Position numbers and translations under genes: made by a program. A stretch of 64,000 nucleotides of DNA. It comes from an uncultured Sphingorhabdus sp. GTDB taxonomy: Bacteria; Pseudomonadota; Alphaproteobacteria; Sphingomonadales; Sphingomonadaceae. The DNA is taken from contig CANLOL010000001.1 of the NCBI GenBank assembly GCA_947492905.1, forward strand, positions 1,280,578 through 1,344,577. The letters run 5' to 3'. The notes under the pieces were generated by a model. That model ran no database searches. It worked only from the letters and a program-made list of their open reading frames with translations, and was not told the DNA's origin. Below, piece by piece: positions 55,725 to 64,000 of the stretch (the stretch's first letter is position 1; each line of letters begins with the position of its first letter).

Positions 55725-56768
55725 ATGGTACTGTCGATTATATTTCTGCTCATTGGCTTTGTGCTTCTCATTGTCGGTGGGGAATTGTTGGTTCGCGGTG
55801 CTGTTAGGCTTGCTGAACGGGCTGGCATGTCGCAAATGCTCATTGGGCTTACCATCGTTGGTTTTGGAACATCGGCTCCAGAATTGGTAGCAAGTATAGA
55901 GGCTGCTTTGGCGGGTTCTCCTGGCATTGCATGGGGCAATGTGGTCGGATCCAACCTTGCCAATAGCTTGCTGATACTGGGCGCAGCATCCCTGATTATG
56001 CCAATGGCAGTAGCACGCGGCCCATTGTGGCGCGATGGCGGACTTGCATTGGTGATAACGGCCATACTCTATTATTGCGCTAGCGCTGGATTAGTGGGCG
56101 TACCGATGGGCATCGCATTTTTGGTAATATTAATTGGTTATCTTTATTATGCATATATCTCTGAAATGAGGATAATGAATGCTCAGAATAGGCCTGCTCA
56201 TGCCTCTGTCGCTGAAGAGCATGATATTGTATTATCCATATTAGAAGAAGGCGATACAGCCGCTGGATCAAAAGCCGCTGCTTTAGAAGTGACGGATACG
56301 CATTTGCATGATGAGCAACATTGGGCGCGCTCTGCGCTTGTGCTTGCTGCGGGCATCGTGCTTATCATTTTAGGCGGGCGTTGGTTGGTTAGCAGCGCTG
56401 TTGAAATAGCGGATGCCATTGGTATGTCAGAGGCGGTTATAGGATTAACGGTCATTGCAATTGGCACATCTTTACCCGAATTGGTGACCGCAATAATCGC
56501 AGCACGCAAAGGAGCAAGCGCCGTTGCCTTGGGCAATATATTAGGGTCTAACCTATTTAATTTGCTGTTGATTGGCGGTGCTACCGCTACATTGGCTCCT
56601 GCTACTATACCGATTGAATTGCTCTCTTTTGGATTACCGGCGTTATTATTATCTTCCATTATTTTGCTTATATTTGCCGCTACTAAACATGCCATTAGCC
56701 GCACTGAAGGGGCTATATTGCTCTTATTATATGGTGCTCAGCTATTATATAATCTGATTGCTCTCTAA
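55725..56768 (+). CDS. Calcium/sodium (cation) antiporter, CaCA family
   Basis: 347-residue exchanger with two Na_Ca_ex repeats. The alpha-1 motif is IVGFGTSAPELVASIEAAL with GNVVGSNLANSLLILG, and the alpha-2 motif is VIAIGTSLPELVTAIIAAR with GNILGSNLFNLLLIGG. About ten membrane helices are visible, with a cytoplasmic loop around residues 150-190. It resembles E. coli YrbG in length and pattern. Confidence 0.94.
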   Translation: MVLSIIFLLIGFVLLIVGGELLVRGAVRLAERAGMSQMLIGLTIVGFGTSAPELVASIEAALAGSPGIAWGNVVGSNLANSLLILGAASLIMPMAVARGPLWRDGGLALVITAILYYCASAGLVGVPMGIAFLVILIGYLYYAYISEMRIMNAQNRPAHASVAEEHDIVLSILEEGDTAAGSKAAALEVTDTHLHDEQHWARSALVLAAGIVLIILGGRWLVSSAVEIADAIGMSEAVIGLTVIAIGTSLPELVTAIIAARKGASAVALGNILGSNLFNLLLIGGATATLAPATIPIELLSFGLPALLLSSIILLIFAATKHAISRTEGAILLLLYGAQLLYNLIAL

Positions 56769-56899
56769 ATTTGGGGACTCATAAAAATACTATAGTTATA
56801 ATAAGTGGTTAACAAAGTTACTAACACTAATGTTAATTCCAATGTAACCAAATTCAATATTCATGCGAAGCTCATAGCATCAACTAAGGAGTTAAAGTT

Positions 56900-57337
56900 A
56901 TGAATATTATACAGAAATTCACTCTTGGTGGTATTATTACACTATCTGCTTTCGCAGTATCATCCCCCATCCAAGCAGCCGAAATTCCAACGGCACCTCT
57001 ATCACAATCCATATTGAATAGTGATCTGGCATCAACCAATAATATTGCAATTGTAGATGTTGCAGTTGAGGATGTGCAATTTAGAGGCCGCCGCAGTTTC
57101 AGTGGTCGCCGAGGTTTTAGCGGTCGCCGTGGATTTAGTGGGCGCCGAGGATTTAGCGGGCGCCGTGGATTTAGCGGGCGCCGTGGATTTAGCGGACGCA
57201 GAGGCATTCATAGTAGAGGTTTTAAACGCGGATTTGGCGGGAAAAAGTTTAGGAAAGGCTTCCGTAATAGAGGTTTCCATAAGCGCGGTTTCCGCAATAG
57301 AGGTTTTAAAAGAGGCTTTCACCGCAGAGGTTACTAA
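56900..57337 (+). CDS. Exported Arg/Gly-rich repeat protein, 145 aa
   Basis: Signal peptide LGGIITLSAFAVSSPIQAAE, a short acidic/neutral linker, then from about residue 60 an extremely basic tail: one GRRSFS, five GRRGFS and one GRRGIH unit in tandem, then degenerate RGF/KRGF repeats (GFHKRGFRNRGFKRGF) to the end. The tail is almost free of acidic residues. A TAAGGAG ribosome site precedes the ATG. Such a tail could bind DNA, RNA, polyphosphate or acidic polysaccharide in the envelope; no family was recognised. The real reading frame is set by the signal peptide and codon pattern. Confidence 0.75.
   Translation: MNIIQKFTLGGIITLSAFAVSSPIQAAEIPTAPLSQSILNSDLASTNNIAIVDVAVEDVQFRGRRSFSGRRGFSGRRGFSGRRGFSGRRGFSGRRGFSGRRGIHSRGFKRGFGGKKFRKGFRNRGFHKRGFRNRGFKRGFHRRGY
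57086..57211 (+). repeat. 18-bp tandem coding repeat (seven units)
   Basis: Seven consecutive 18-bp units of the form GG(N) CGC CGN GGN TTT AG(C/T). Units 4-6 are almost identical at DNA level, indicating recent expansion by slippage or unequal crossing-over. Confidence 0.85.
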
Positions 57338-57433
57338 TATTAAGTGGCATAGTCCGCACAGGCTTTAATCATATATTTCAACAGCCTGTGCATAAAATAA
57401 TAAACATATCAATATGATATTGGAGTATTTGCG

Positions 57434-57470
57434 ATAACCGTAAGCAGAAATGTTTACGGTTATTTGCTTT
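57434..57470 (+). terminator. Terminator of the repeat-protein gene
   Basis: ATAACCGTAA pairs perfectly with TTACGGTTAT (57454-57463) over a 10-nt loop, then TTGCTTTTG. Another perfect 9-bp dyad, GCACAGGCT / AGCCTGTGC (57356-57391), lies between it and the stop codon. Confidence 0.7.
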
Positions 57471-57543
57471 TGTTAAATAGGAATTATCTTGCAAATATAT
57501 AAAAATAGATTGATGTTCATGGAATAATTACTTTTTACGGTTA

Positions 57544-58929
57544 ATGCGTTTTATGAACCAAAGTAAGAATGATGATATGAATAAAGATCAAAGCTCCATC
57601 AATGCGCGTCCTGTTTCCGCCGTAAGCGGCATGGTGGGCGTATGCGGCCTAATCGGCTTGTTCCTATGGATAGCGATTGCACGTAATTTCGGAGATATTG
57701 CCGCATCGCTCGGTTTTCCGGGGTTGCCCGCATTAGCGGATGGCCCTTATTCGGCGCTTATAGCTCTTGTTTTTTGCGGCGCACCTATGGTGCTATGGTC
57801 ATTATTGGTCGATAAAGTCCATAAGCGAACTACCACTGGTTTGGATTGGACGCATAAAAAACCTGTCTCTGAAGTCATTGATTATAGCATAGTGAAGATT
57901 GCTGGTCTTTGGATGACTTGGGGCATTATTGCCGCCATTTACGCGCTGTGCCGTTGGTATTGGGTCGGTGCCTATACTTTTTCGATGGATATGTTCGAAT
58001 TTGCCGCCATTCCTTTGGTGATAATCTCTGTTCCATATGTCATTTGGATTGACCGTTATATGGTGAATCCGCGCGATGGCGCTTGGCATTTTGGGGCTAT
58101 GCTATCTGGATTAGATGGATGGGATAAAGATGAAATTTTCCATCATCTGCGCGCTTGGGCAGTGAAGGGCTTTTTCTTAGCCTTTATGATTTCTATCGTG
58201 CCTGGCGGTTTTGGTGAAGTGGTTCGCATGGACATAGAGCAGATACTGCAAAATCCTGTGGCTATCGCTATGTCATTGATCGTGGTTATGTTCTTAATGG
58301 ACGCACAATTTGCGACAGTGGGTTATTTGCTTACAATGAAGCCGCTCGATGCGCATATTCGCACTGCCAATCCATATTTGGCGGGTTGGCTTGCTGCTTT
58401 AATGTGTTATCCGCCTTTCTTGTTAATGTCGAAAGGCGGCCCCTTATATTATCAGATTAACACATCTGATTGGGCCTATTGGTTTGCTGATAACCAAGCA
58501 ATGTTGATTATTTGGGGCGCTTGGTTGGTTATATTAACCGCTATTTATGCATGGGCGACGGTGGCGTTTGGTCTGCGGTTCTCAAACCTGACGCATCGCG
58601 GTATTTTGACCAATGGCCCTTATCGTTGGACCAAGCATCCAGCTTATTTGTCCAAAAATACCTATTGGTGGTTTAGTTATATGCCGTTCCTCGTGACCAG
58701 TGATAGCATCTATGATGCGATTAGAAATACTGTGATGTTAGCGGCCGTAAGCGCGATTTATTATTGGCGGGCCAAGACCGAAGAAAAGCATTTGATGGCC
58801 GATCCAATCTATCGCGATTATGCGCAATGGATGGATGAAAATGCGTTCATACCGCGCACCATCAACAAATTTGCGAGACTATTTAAACCCAAAGGAACTG
58901 GCGCGCATGAAGTGCAACCAGCGGAATGA
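57544..58929 (+). CDS. Membrane methyltransferase-like protein (isoprenylcysteine carboxyl methyltransferase type)
   Basis: 461 residues with about ten membrane helices. The C-terminal fifth carries the ICMT/PEMT pattern GPYRWTKHPAYLSKNTYWWF followed by YYWRAKTEEKHLMADPIYRD and YAQWMDENAFIPR, i.e. the SAM-binding HPxY and EE motifs. The long N-terminal membrane part is larger than in plain ICMT proteins (about 200 residues). Substrate unknown. Start codon uncertain: ATGs at 57544, 57553 and 57577 are all in frame without a strong ribosome site. Confidence 0.85.
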   Translation: MRFMNQSKNDDMNKDQSSINARPVSAVSGMVGVCGLIGLFLWIAIARNFGDIAASLGFPGLPALADGPYSALIALVFCGAPMVLWSLLVDKVHKRTTTGLDWTHKKPVSEVIDYSIVKIAGLWMTWGIIAAIYALCRWYWVGAYTFSMDMFEFAAIPLVIISVPYVIWIDRYMVNPRDGAWHFGAMLSGLDGWDKDEIFHHLRAWAVKGFFLAFMISIVPGGFGEVVRMDIEQILQNPVAIAMSLIVVMFLMDAQFATVGYLLTMKPLDAHIRTANPYLAGWLAALMCYPPFLLMSKGGPLYYQINTSDWAYWFADNQAMLIIWGAWLVILTAIYAWATVAFGLRFSNLTHRGILTNGPYRWTKHPAYLSKNTYWWFSYMPFLVTSDSIYDAIRNTVMLAAVSAIYYWRAKTEEKHLMADPIYRDYAQWMDENAFIPRTINKFARLFKPKGTGAHEVQPAE

Positions 58930-58932
58930 AGC

Positions 58933-59118
58933 TTAAGTAAAGTTAGATATTTTTTTGGAAAGTCTGCGCCAATGCAGACGATCGCGTTTTTTTAGATTTT
59001 TATCTTTGCTTCTCTGTTCAAGTATATTTTTTGAATCTGAGCCATATTTGTTGATAATTGAAATAATCTCGTGATTATCCTCAACCTCTTTTTCTTTGTT
59101 TTTGAATAAATTTAGCAT
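58933..59118 (-). CDS. Small basic protein, 61 aa, with RDRxHWxR motif
   Basis: Family not named. EIISIINKYGSDSKNILEQR and then KKRDRLHWRRLSKKIS are its main features; a CCGAGG ribosome site lies 6 bp before the ATG. A frameshifted relative occurs 125 bp away (59243-59471) with the same motif (YKDRAHWHRIAKLVKKL), which supports a real protein family. Predicted helical; possibly a regulatory or nucleic-acid-binding peptide. Confidence 0.6.
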   Translation of the reverse strand: MLNLFKNKEKEVEDNHEIISIINKYGSDSKNILEQRSKDKNLKKRDRLHWRRLSKKISNFT

Positions 59119-59242
59119 TAAAACCTCGGGAAGATATATTTTTTATTAGTATGTTTTACACTTTTGTGTGTTTCAGTATAAAAGCTACTCTACCGCTCAT
59201 TAGATTTCTATTTACATATTTTTACATAAATATGAAGCTAAT

Positions 59243-59471
59243 TTACCAAATTTTATAATTTTTTGATTCAGATGATAATTTTTTCACTAATTTGGCAATC
59301 CGATGCCAATGCGCTCTATCTTTATAACCAATGCTTGAGTCACGTGATCTCGCTCGCGACTAATATATCGAGCGCTTCATCACCATATCTATCAAGGTAA
59401 CTGATAGCTTTTTTTATGTTTCTTTCTTTTCTCAATTTAAGATGTATGTAATTAATCATATCCAAATTCAT
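59243..59471 (-). pseudogene. Frameshifted paralogue of the small RDRxHWxR protein
   Basis: From ATG 59471 the frame reads MNLDMINYIHLKLRKERNIK then KAISYLDRYGDEALDILVAS and meets TGA. Removing one base restores RSRDSSIGYKDRAHWHRIAK then LVKKLSSES to TAA at 59243. The YG-x2-A-x2-IL and DRxHWxR blocks match the gene at 58933-59118. It is in the otherwise gene-free gap 59119-59692, which also holds the CRP-like site. Confidence 0.65.
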
Positions 59472-59563
59472 TAAAGCATATTAGCAATCATGCATTGCCA
59501 ACATGTTTTACCCTCCATTACTTATAACCATAATGGATATAACTACTTTACACAATTTTATAT

Positions 59564-59579
59564 TGTGACACAAGTCACA
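59564..59579. promoter_or_regulatory. CRP/FNR-type palindrome
   Basis: TGTGA-CACAAG-TCACA is an exact match to the TGTGA-N6-TCACA consensus of CRP in enterobacteria. It lies upstream of the two small minus-strand genes and downstream of lepA. A CRP/FNR-family regulator in this lineage may use a different consensus, so significance is uncertain. Confidence 0.4.
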
Positions 59580-59692
59580 CATAAAAATTTTTTAATAAAA
59601 TTTCTATATTTAAGTCTCTGGAGATAGATTGGATTGATGGTATTTCGTGATAAATATGAGAATATATTCAATATTATAACAGTAGTTTATTG

Positions 59693-61495
59693 CTATTCAT
59701 CACCCATCTTAAGCGCTGCAATAAAGGCCTCTTGCGGGATAGATACATTCCCATATTCGCGCATTTTAGCCTTGCCCTTTTTCTGCTTTTCGAGCAATTT
59801 CTTCTTACGTGAAATATCACCACCATAGCATTTGGCGGTCACATCTTTGCGCATCGCGGCAATGGTCTCCCGCGCGATTACCTTGCCGCCAATTGCGGCT
59901 TGCACAGGTATTTTGAACAAATGGCGCGGAATAAGGTCTTTTAAGCGCTCGCACATATGACGACCGCGCGATTCAGCAGCTTCGCGGTGCACAATCATGG
60001 ACAGCGCATCAACAGGGTCTGCATTGACCAAAATATTCATTTTAACCAAATCACCCGTTCGCAGGCCAATTTGCTCATAGTCAAAGCTCGCATAGCCACG
60101 CGAGATGCTTTTCAGACGATCATAAAAATCAAACACTACCTCATTGAGCGGCAGCTCATAAGTAAGCTGTGCGCGGTCTCCGACATAGGTAAGATTTTTT
60201 TGCACACCGCGCCGATCTTGGCATAATTTAAGGATGCTGCCCAAATAATCATCGGGGCAATAGATAACGGCCTCGATCCAAGGTTCTTGGATTTCAGATA
60301 TTTTTACAACATCGGGCATATCCGCAGGATTGTGTAAAAATTGTTCTTCGCCATTGTTCATAATGATTTTGTAAACAACCGAAGGCGCAGTGGTGATAAG
60401 GTCTAAATCATATTCACGCACCAAACGCTCTTGAATAATCTCTAGGTGCAACAGTCCCAAGAAACCGCAGCGAAAGCCTTGACCCAAGGCTGCACTAGTT
60501 TCCATCTCAAAAGTGAAGCTGGCATCATTAAGACGTAATTTGCTGATACTTTCGCGTAATTTTTCAAAGTCTGCTGCATCAACAGGAAAGAGACCGCAGA
60601 ATACAACCGATTGTACTTCTTTAAAACCAGGCAGAGGCTCCAGCGCGCCGCCTTTTACAGTGGTGATAGTATCACCAACGGCGGTCTGGCTAATGTCCTT
60701 AATTTGAGCCGTGATAAAACCAATTTCACCAGCGGCTAGCTCATCAAGATTTTGTATCTTTGGGTTCATACAGCCAACACGGTCCACCAAATGTTCGGTG
60801 CCTTGCGCCATAAATTTAATTTTTAAGCCCTTTGTAATGACGCCATCTATGACGCGCACTAGGATTACAACGCCCAGATATGGATCATACCAGCTATCCA
60901 CCAACATGGCGGTCAAAGGAGCATCTCTATCGCCTTTTGGTGGTGGTATTTTGGTGACAATCTGCTCAAGCATTTCCTCTATACCAACGCCTGTTTTGGC
61001 CGATGCTAGCACAGCCTCATCGGCTGGGATGCCAATAATTTCCTCTATTTCATTTTTTACCACTTCTGGTTCAGCAGCAGGCAAATCAATTTTGTTGATG
61101 ATGGGCAATATTTCATGATCATGCTCTATCGATTGATAGACATTGGCCAGTGTCTGCGCCTCGACCCCTTGGGCTGCGTCAACGATGAGCAATGCCCCCT
61201 CGCATGCGGCTAGGCTGCGCGATACTTCATATGCAAAGTCCACATGGCCAGGGGTATCCATTAAATTAAGCGTATAAGTATCGCCATCTTTAGCTTTATA
61301 ATTGAGGCGCACAGTTTGTGCTTTAATGGTGATACCGCGTTCTTTTTCAATATCCATATTGTCGAGCACTTGCTCGCTCATCTCGCGCTCAGTCAGGCCG
61401 CCTGTATGTTGGATCAATCGATCAGCAAGCGTTGATTTGCCATGGTCAATATGGGCGATAATAGAGAAATTACGGATTTTATCTAATTCATTCAT
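59693..61495 (-). CDS. lepA: Elongation factor 4 (LepA)
   Basis: Ribosome-associated GTPase thought to act in translation initiation or back-translocation, 600 residues (usual length). GTPase motifs G1 [10 protein letters not shown]3 DTPGH and G4 NKID are intact. EF-G-like domains II, III and V follow, and the LepA-specific C-terminus ends in the basic tail with [20 protein letters not shown]. Complete. Confidence 0.97.
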   Translation of the reverse strand: MNELDKIRNFSIIAHIDHGKSTLADRLIQHTGGLTEREMSEQVLDNMDIEKERGITIKAQTVRLNYKAKDGDTYTLNLMDTPGHVDFAYEVSRSLAACEGALLIVDAAQGVEAQTLANVYQSIEHDHEILPIINKIDLPAAEPEVVKNEIEEIIGIPADEAVLASAKTGVGIEEMLEQIVTKIPPPKGDRDAPLTAMLVDSWYDPYLGVVILVRVIDGVITKGLKIKFMAQGTEHLVDRVGCMNPKIQNLDELAAGEIGFITAQIKDISQTAVGDTITTVKGGALEPLPGFKEVQSVVFCGLFPVDAADFEKLRESISKLRLNDASFTFEMETSAALGQGFRCGFLGLLHLEIIQERLVREYDLDLITTAPSVVYKIIMNNGEEQFLHNPADMPDVVKISEIQEPWIEAVIYCPDDYLGSILKLCQDRRGVQKNLTYVGDRAQLTYELPLNEVVFDFYDRLKSISRGYASFDYEQIGLRTGDLVKMNILVNADPVDALSMIVHREAAESRGRHMCERLKDLIPRHLFKIPVQAAIGGKVIARETIAAMRKDVTAKCYGGDISRKKKLLEKQKKGKAKMREYGNVSIPQEAFIAALKMGDE

Positions 61496-61589
61496 ATCGC
61501 GCGATTAGCAGGGCTTAAAGAGTATGTCATCATACAAAAGCATTGTTTTATCCAGAGCGATTGAAAGAAAGCAATCTTATTGGCGGTTC

Positions 61590-64000
61590 TTAATATATGA
61601 TGCCATGGCTTTTATAATAATTTGGAGCAAATTTATATTGGAATAATGCAGTGCGCATAGAATTTTCAGCTTGCTGCATTTTGCCCATATCTTTGTATAT
61701 TACTGCTTTCAGATAATGTGAACCGCTGCGGTTTTTGCTATAATGAATGGCACGGTCTAGATCAGCTAGCGCCTTATCATAATCCCCCATCTTCCAATGC
61801 ACAACGGCGCGCTTCTCTAATATATAAGCGGGTTTTTCGGCTATCTCTATTGCCAAAGTGCAATCATTTCTGGCGGCTTCTAAATTTATATTTGCAAGAG
61901 CATTCGTAAAACAGCGCTCGCTGAGCAAAAATGCATTGTCGGGATCATCTTCTAATAAATCATTGAGCAGAGAATTGGCCTCCTTGAATTTCTTATTGCT
62001 ACGAAAAATTTCAGAGTTTAATTCTGCGGCATCAACATCTGATAACCCTTGATTTTGTGCGTTAAATATAACTTGTCTTGCTTTTGCAGTTTCATTTTGG
62101 CGATTATAAATTTTCACCAAATCAAAAATAGAAGCATAATTTGCCGGCTCTAGTAATAGAGCATTGTTAAGCGCTTCAATTGCTGCATCTTCATCGCTGC
62201 CAGAGAGCATATCAGCCAACCAATTATAATAGCTTGCCGAAGGTTCTATTTCGATAGCCGCTTTTAGGTCGGTAATGGCTTTGTCATAATCGCCTAATTT
62301 CCAGTAGAAATAAGCACGGTTGTAATAAGCATTTGTATCATCTTCTTTGGCATTAGCCACAAATTGATTCAGCCCAGCAATTATTTTATCGGCAGCGCCA
62401 TTGGTTTTTGCTGCTTCATATTCTTGCCATTCCTCGGGTGCATCATCGGGTAAGATGATAGATACAGCTTTTCTTTTTTCATAATTTAATTTTTTACGGT
62501 CAATGCGCAATTGATTGGGTTTAACTTCCCATTGTGTAGGAAATGTCTCTTCAGAGAAATTGACACTATTATCCTGTAATAAAGTAGTTCTCTCTGTCAG
62601 GCGACCTTCTATCTCGCTTGAAATATTGGCATTGCCCGACAATGTGAATGGGCTCGCATATTGCGGTAATTTATAACTCGTATTTTCGCGGAAATAATTT
62701 GTTCCGCTAACCAATATAGGAATATCTTTCCATTCTTCTGTATTTCTATCTTGGCTTATTTTGCGATCATCGAGCGATGACCAAATAGCATGTTTGAACT
62801 TACCCGCTTTTTTCTTCCAACCAAGCCATGCAATGCCTTTTGCCTTAATTGTGCCTTCTCGACTTTCATTATCAAAACTATAATCGGCATCATAAATAAT
62901 ATCGTCTATTACATAATTGGCCGCTATCTCGCGCAGTTTTTCACGAAAACTTTCTTCTGAAAATTGATTTCTTGTGGTGTGTAATTGAAATGCTTGATTA
63001 TCGCGTAATATTAATTTTAAATCATATAGAGCAGGCAAGGCGCGACCTGCGCTCAGATCATATTGTAAAAACGTATCCTGATCAGGTATGGTATTTTTAC
63101 TAATAGCAATTTCTTCGAGAGCCGAACCTTTGGTTGTCACTGGCAGGGCATATCTGTGCGCAGGAGCGACTTGGATATCGCGCATCCTATCTCCACGTCC
63201 AGTACCATCCATCCATAATGTCTGGCCCTTAACATTGGCTTTTACCATAATATGGTTGAATGCCATCATGGAAGGAATACGAATTGAAACGGCGTCTTTT
63301 AAGCTTAGATTGACCAAAATAGGAACTGCTTCGACTTCTAATTCATGCAAAATGGCGAGGAGTAGCAAAGTTTTTGCTTTACAGTCTCCATATTTCAAAT
63401 TCCATGTCTCAGCAGGGCTCTGCGGTTCATAATTGCCATAGCCTAGGCCATTATAAAGATAGCGTACTTTGTCTTGTACTAAACGAAGAGCCAGCTCTGA
63501 ACGGATCATAGGATCATTGGTTTGTGCTTTAATTTGCTCTACTTCAGCAGCCAATTCAGGCGCTTGTGCAATTAAACCCTTAGTTTCATATTGCGAAGAT
63601 GCTGTTTTTGAAACCTCTTCCCAACTCTGAAAGTTGCTAGCCTCGAAAAAGGGAGACATCCGATACCGTATCGGTGCATTTTTGGGTTTTTCTTTTTCTT
63701 TGGGGATAATCATACCCAAAATCATCTCATTATAATTACCAAAGCTGGTAATCTTGGGATTCATATTTTTGGAATGAGCTTTCCAATTTAATTTGCTGCC
63801 TTTGGGCCACAAGATGCGGCGGTAAGATTTATCCACAGAACGTTCGGTTTGAGAGAAAGATTTGCTTATTTCGCCACGTTTTTTGAGCGATGGGTTTTCG
63901 GATCGTATAGTATAGGCAAAGCCGACAACATCCCCCAATTGTAAATCTCGTAATTGTGTGGTTGCTGTGAGCAATCCATTCAATTGTTGTTGTTCTAAAT
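61590..64000 (-). CDS. DUF3857/transglutaminase-like protein with C-terminal TPRs, 5' end outside window
   Basis: The frame runs on past 64000; the in-frame TTG at 63983 is not a real start because coding (LEQQQ) continues upstream. Visible from the N-terminal side: the end of a DUF3857 domain (TTQLRDLQLGDVVGFAYTIR), a transglutaminase-like domain (LVQDKVRYLYNGLGYGNYEP, ETWNLKYGDCKAKTLLLLAI, with Cys in GDCKAK and His in FNHIMVKAN), a large beta-rich region, then TPR repeats from about residue 540 of the visible part (AYYNRAYFYWKLGDYDKAIT and later units). Probably exported or envelope-associated; common in sphingomonads and Bacteroidetes. Confidence 0.88.
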   Translation of the reverse strand, partial: LEQQQLNGLLTATTQLRDLQLGDVVGFAYTIRSENPSLKKRGEISKSFSQTERSVDKSYRRILWPKGSKLNWKAHSKNMNPKITSFGNYNEMILGMIIPKEKEKPKNAPIRYRMSPFFEASNFQSWEEVSKTASSQYETKGLIAQAPELAAEVEQIKAQTNDPMIRSELALRLVQDKVRYLYNGLGYGNYEPQSPAETWNLKYGDCKAKTLLLLAILHELEVEAVPILVNLSLKDAVSIRIPSMMAFNHIMVKANVKGQTLWMDGTGRGDRMRDIQVAPAHRYALPVTTKGSALEEIAISKNTIPDQDTFLQYDLSAGRALPALYDLKLILRDNQAFQLHTTRNQFSEESFREKLREIAANYVIDDIIYDADYSFDNESREGTIKAKGIAWLGWKKKAGKFKHAIWSSLDDRKISQDRNTEEWKDIPILVSGTNYFRENTSYKLPQYASPFTLSGNANISSEIEGRLTERTTLLQDNSVNFSEETFPTQWEVKPNQLRIDRKKLNYEKRKAVSIILPDDAPEEWQEYEAAKTNGAADKIIAGLNQFVANAKEDDTNAYYNRAYFYWKLGDYDKAITDLKAAIEIEPSASYYNWLADMLSGSDEDAAIEALNNALLLEPANYASIFDLVKIYNRQNETAKARQVIFNAQNQGLSDVDAAELNSEIFRSNKKFKEANSLLNDLLEDDPDNAFLLSERCFTNALANINLEAARNDCTLAIEIAEKPAYILEKRAVVHWKMGDYDKALADLDRAIHYSKNRSGSHYLKAVIYKDMGKMQQAENSMRTALFQYKFAPNYYKSHGIIY

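Noticed and set aside
57032-57368. Overlapping frames on both strands in the GRRGFS region
   Set aside because: They are repeat translations in other frames, without a signal peptide; only the frame starting at 56900 has a signal sequence and ribosome site.
63981-63983. TTG start for the last minus-strand gene
   Set aside because: The frame stays open to the window end and the DUF3857 domain is incomplete, so the true start is beyond 64000.

Overview
The window is a chromosomal segment of an alphaproteobacterium, most probably a low-GC member of the Sphingomonadales. The evidence is an alphaproteobacteria-restricted SciP/DUF1153 gene, a PAS_5-type protein, malate synthase G, sphingomonad-type small conserved proteins, and the run pdxH / J-protein / YihY / fabI / aroC. 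This assignment is inference from gene content; no 16S rRNA is present. Two genes are cut by the window edges: an RND efflux permease at the left and a DUF3857/transglutaminase-like TPR protein at the right.

Layout. 1-17.5 kb is ordinary core genome: an RND efflux pair, a GlsB-type membrane protein, sciP, mnmA, a serine hydrolase, a PhzF protein, pdxH, a DnaJ-family protein, a YihY protein, fabI, aroC, an SLC13-type transporter and a PAS_5-like protein. A tRNA-Thr(CGT) gene at 17.51 kb is the integration target of an island of about 18 kb. The island ends at 35.66 kb, where the 3' end of the tRNA is repeated with one base missing. 38.3-64 kb returns to core genome: uvrA, a nucleoside transporter, a ferredoxin, trxB, an M48 protease, glcB, argG, a Ca2+/cation antiporter and lepA, with small hypothetical genes, REP-like repeats and gene remnants between them.

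The island is layered. At the left are a P4-type integrase and a tight three-gene operon: a DUF262 protein, an AAA/DUF3696 ATPase and a protein of unknown family. Next comes a type I restriction-modification operon with two extra genes, an Abi-like protein and a GIY-YIG-like protein, between hsdS and hsdR. A broken TrlF-like ATPase tail follows. To the right is what looks like the element's own maintenance module: two overlapping perfect palindromes, an AlpA-like HTH gene and a protein with an HUH-like motif. It is followed by an HhH-GPD-like protein, a DUF3768 protein, a short second tyrosine recombinase, a zinc-ribbon membrane protein and an XRE regulator with a perfect operator. Just beyond the right att copy are a GC-rich stretch with inverted repeats and a very AT-rich RloC/PrrC-like AAA-HEPN gene, probably a second, independently acquired defence gene.

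The best candidates for undescribed biology are the DUF262 / DUF3696-ATPase / unknown operon (19.2-22.4 kb), the palindrome plus HUH-like module (31.5-32.8 kb) and the AAA-HEPN gene at 36-38.3 kb. All functions are inferred from motifs read by eye; no database search was run.
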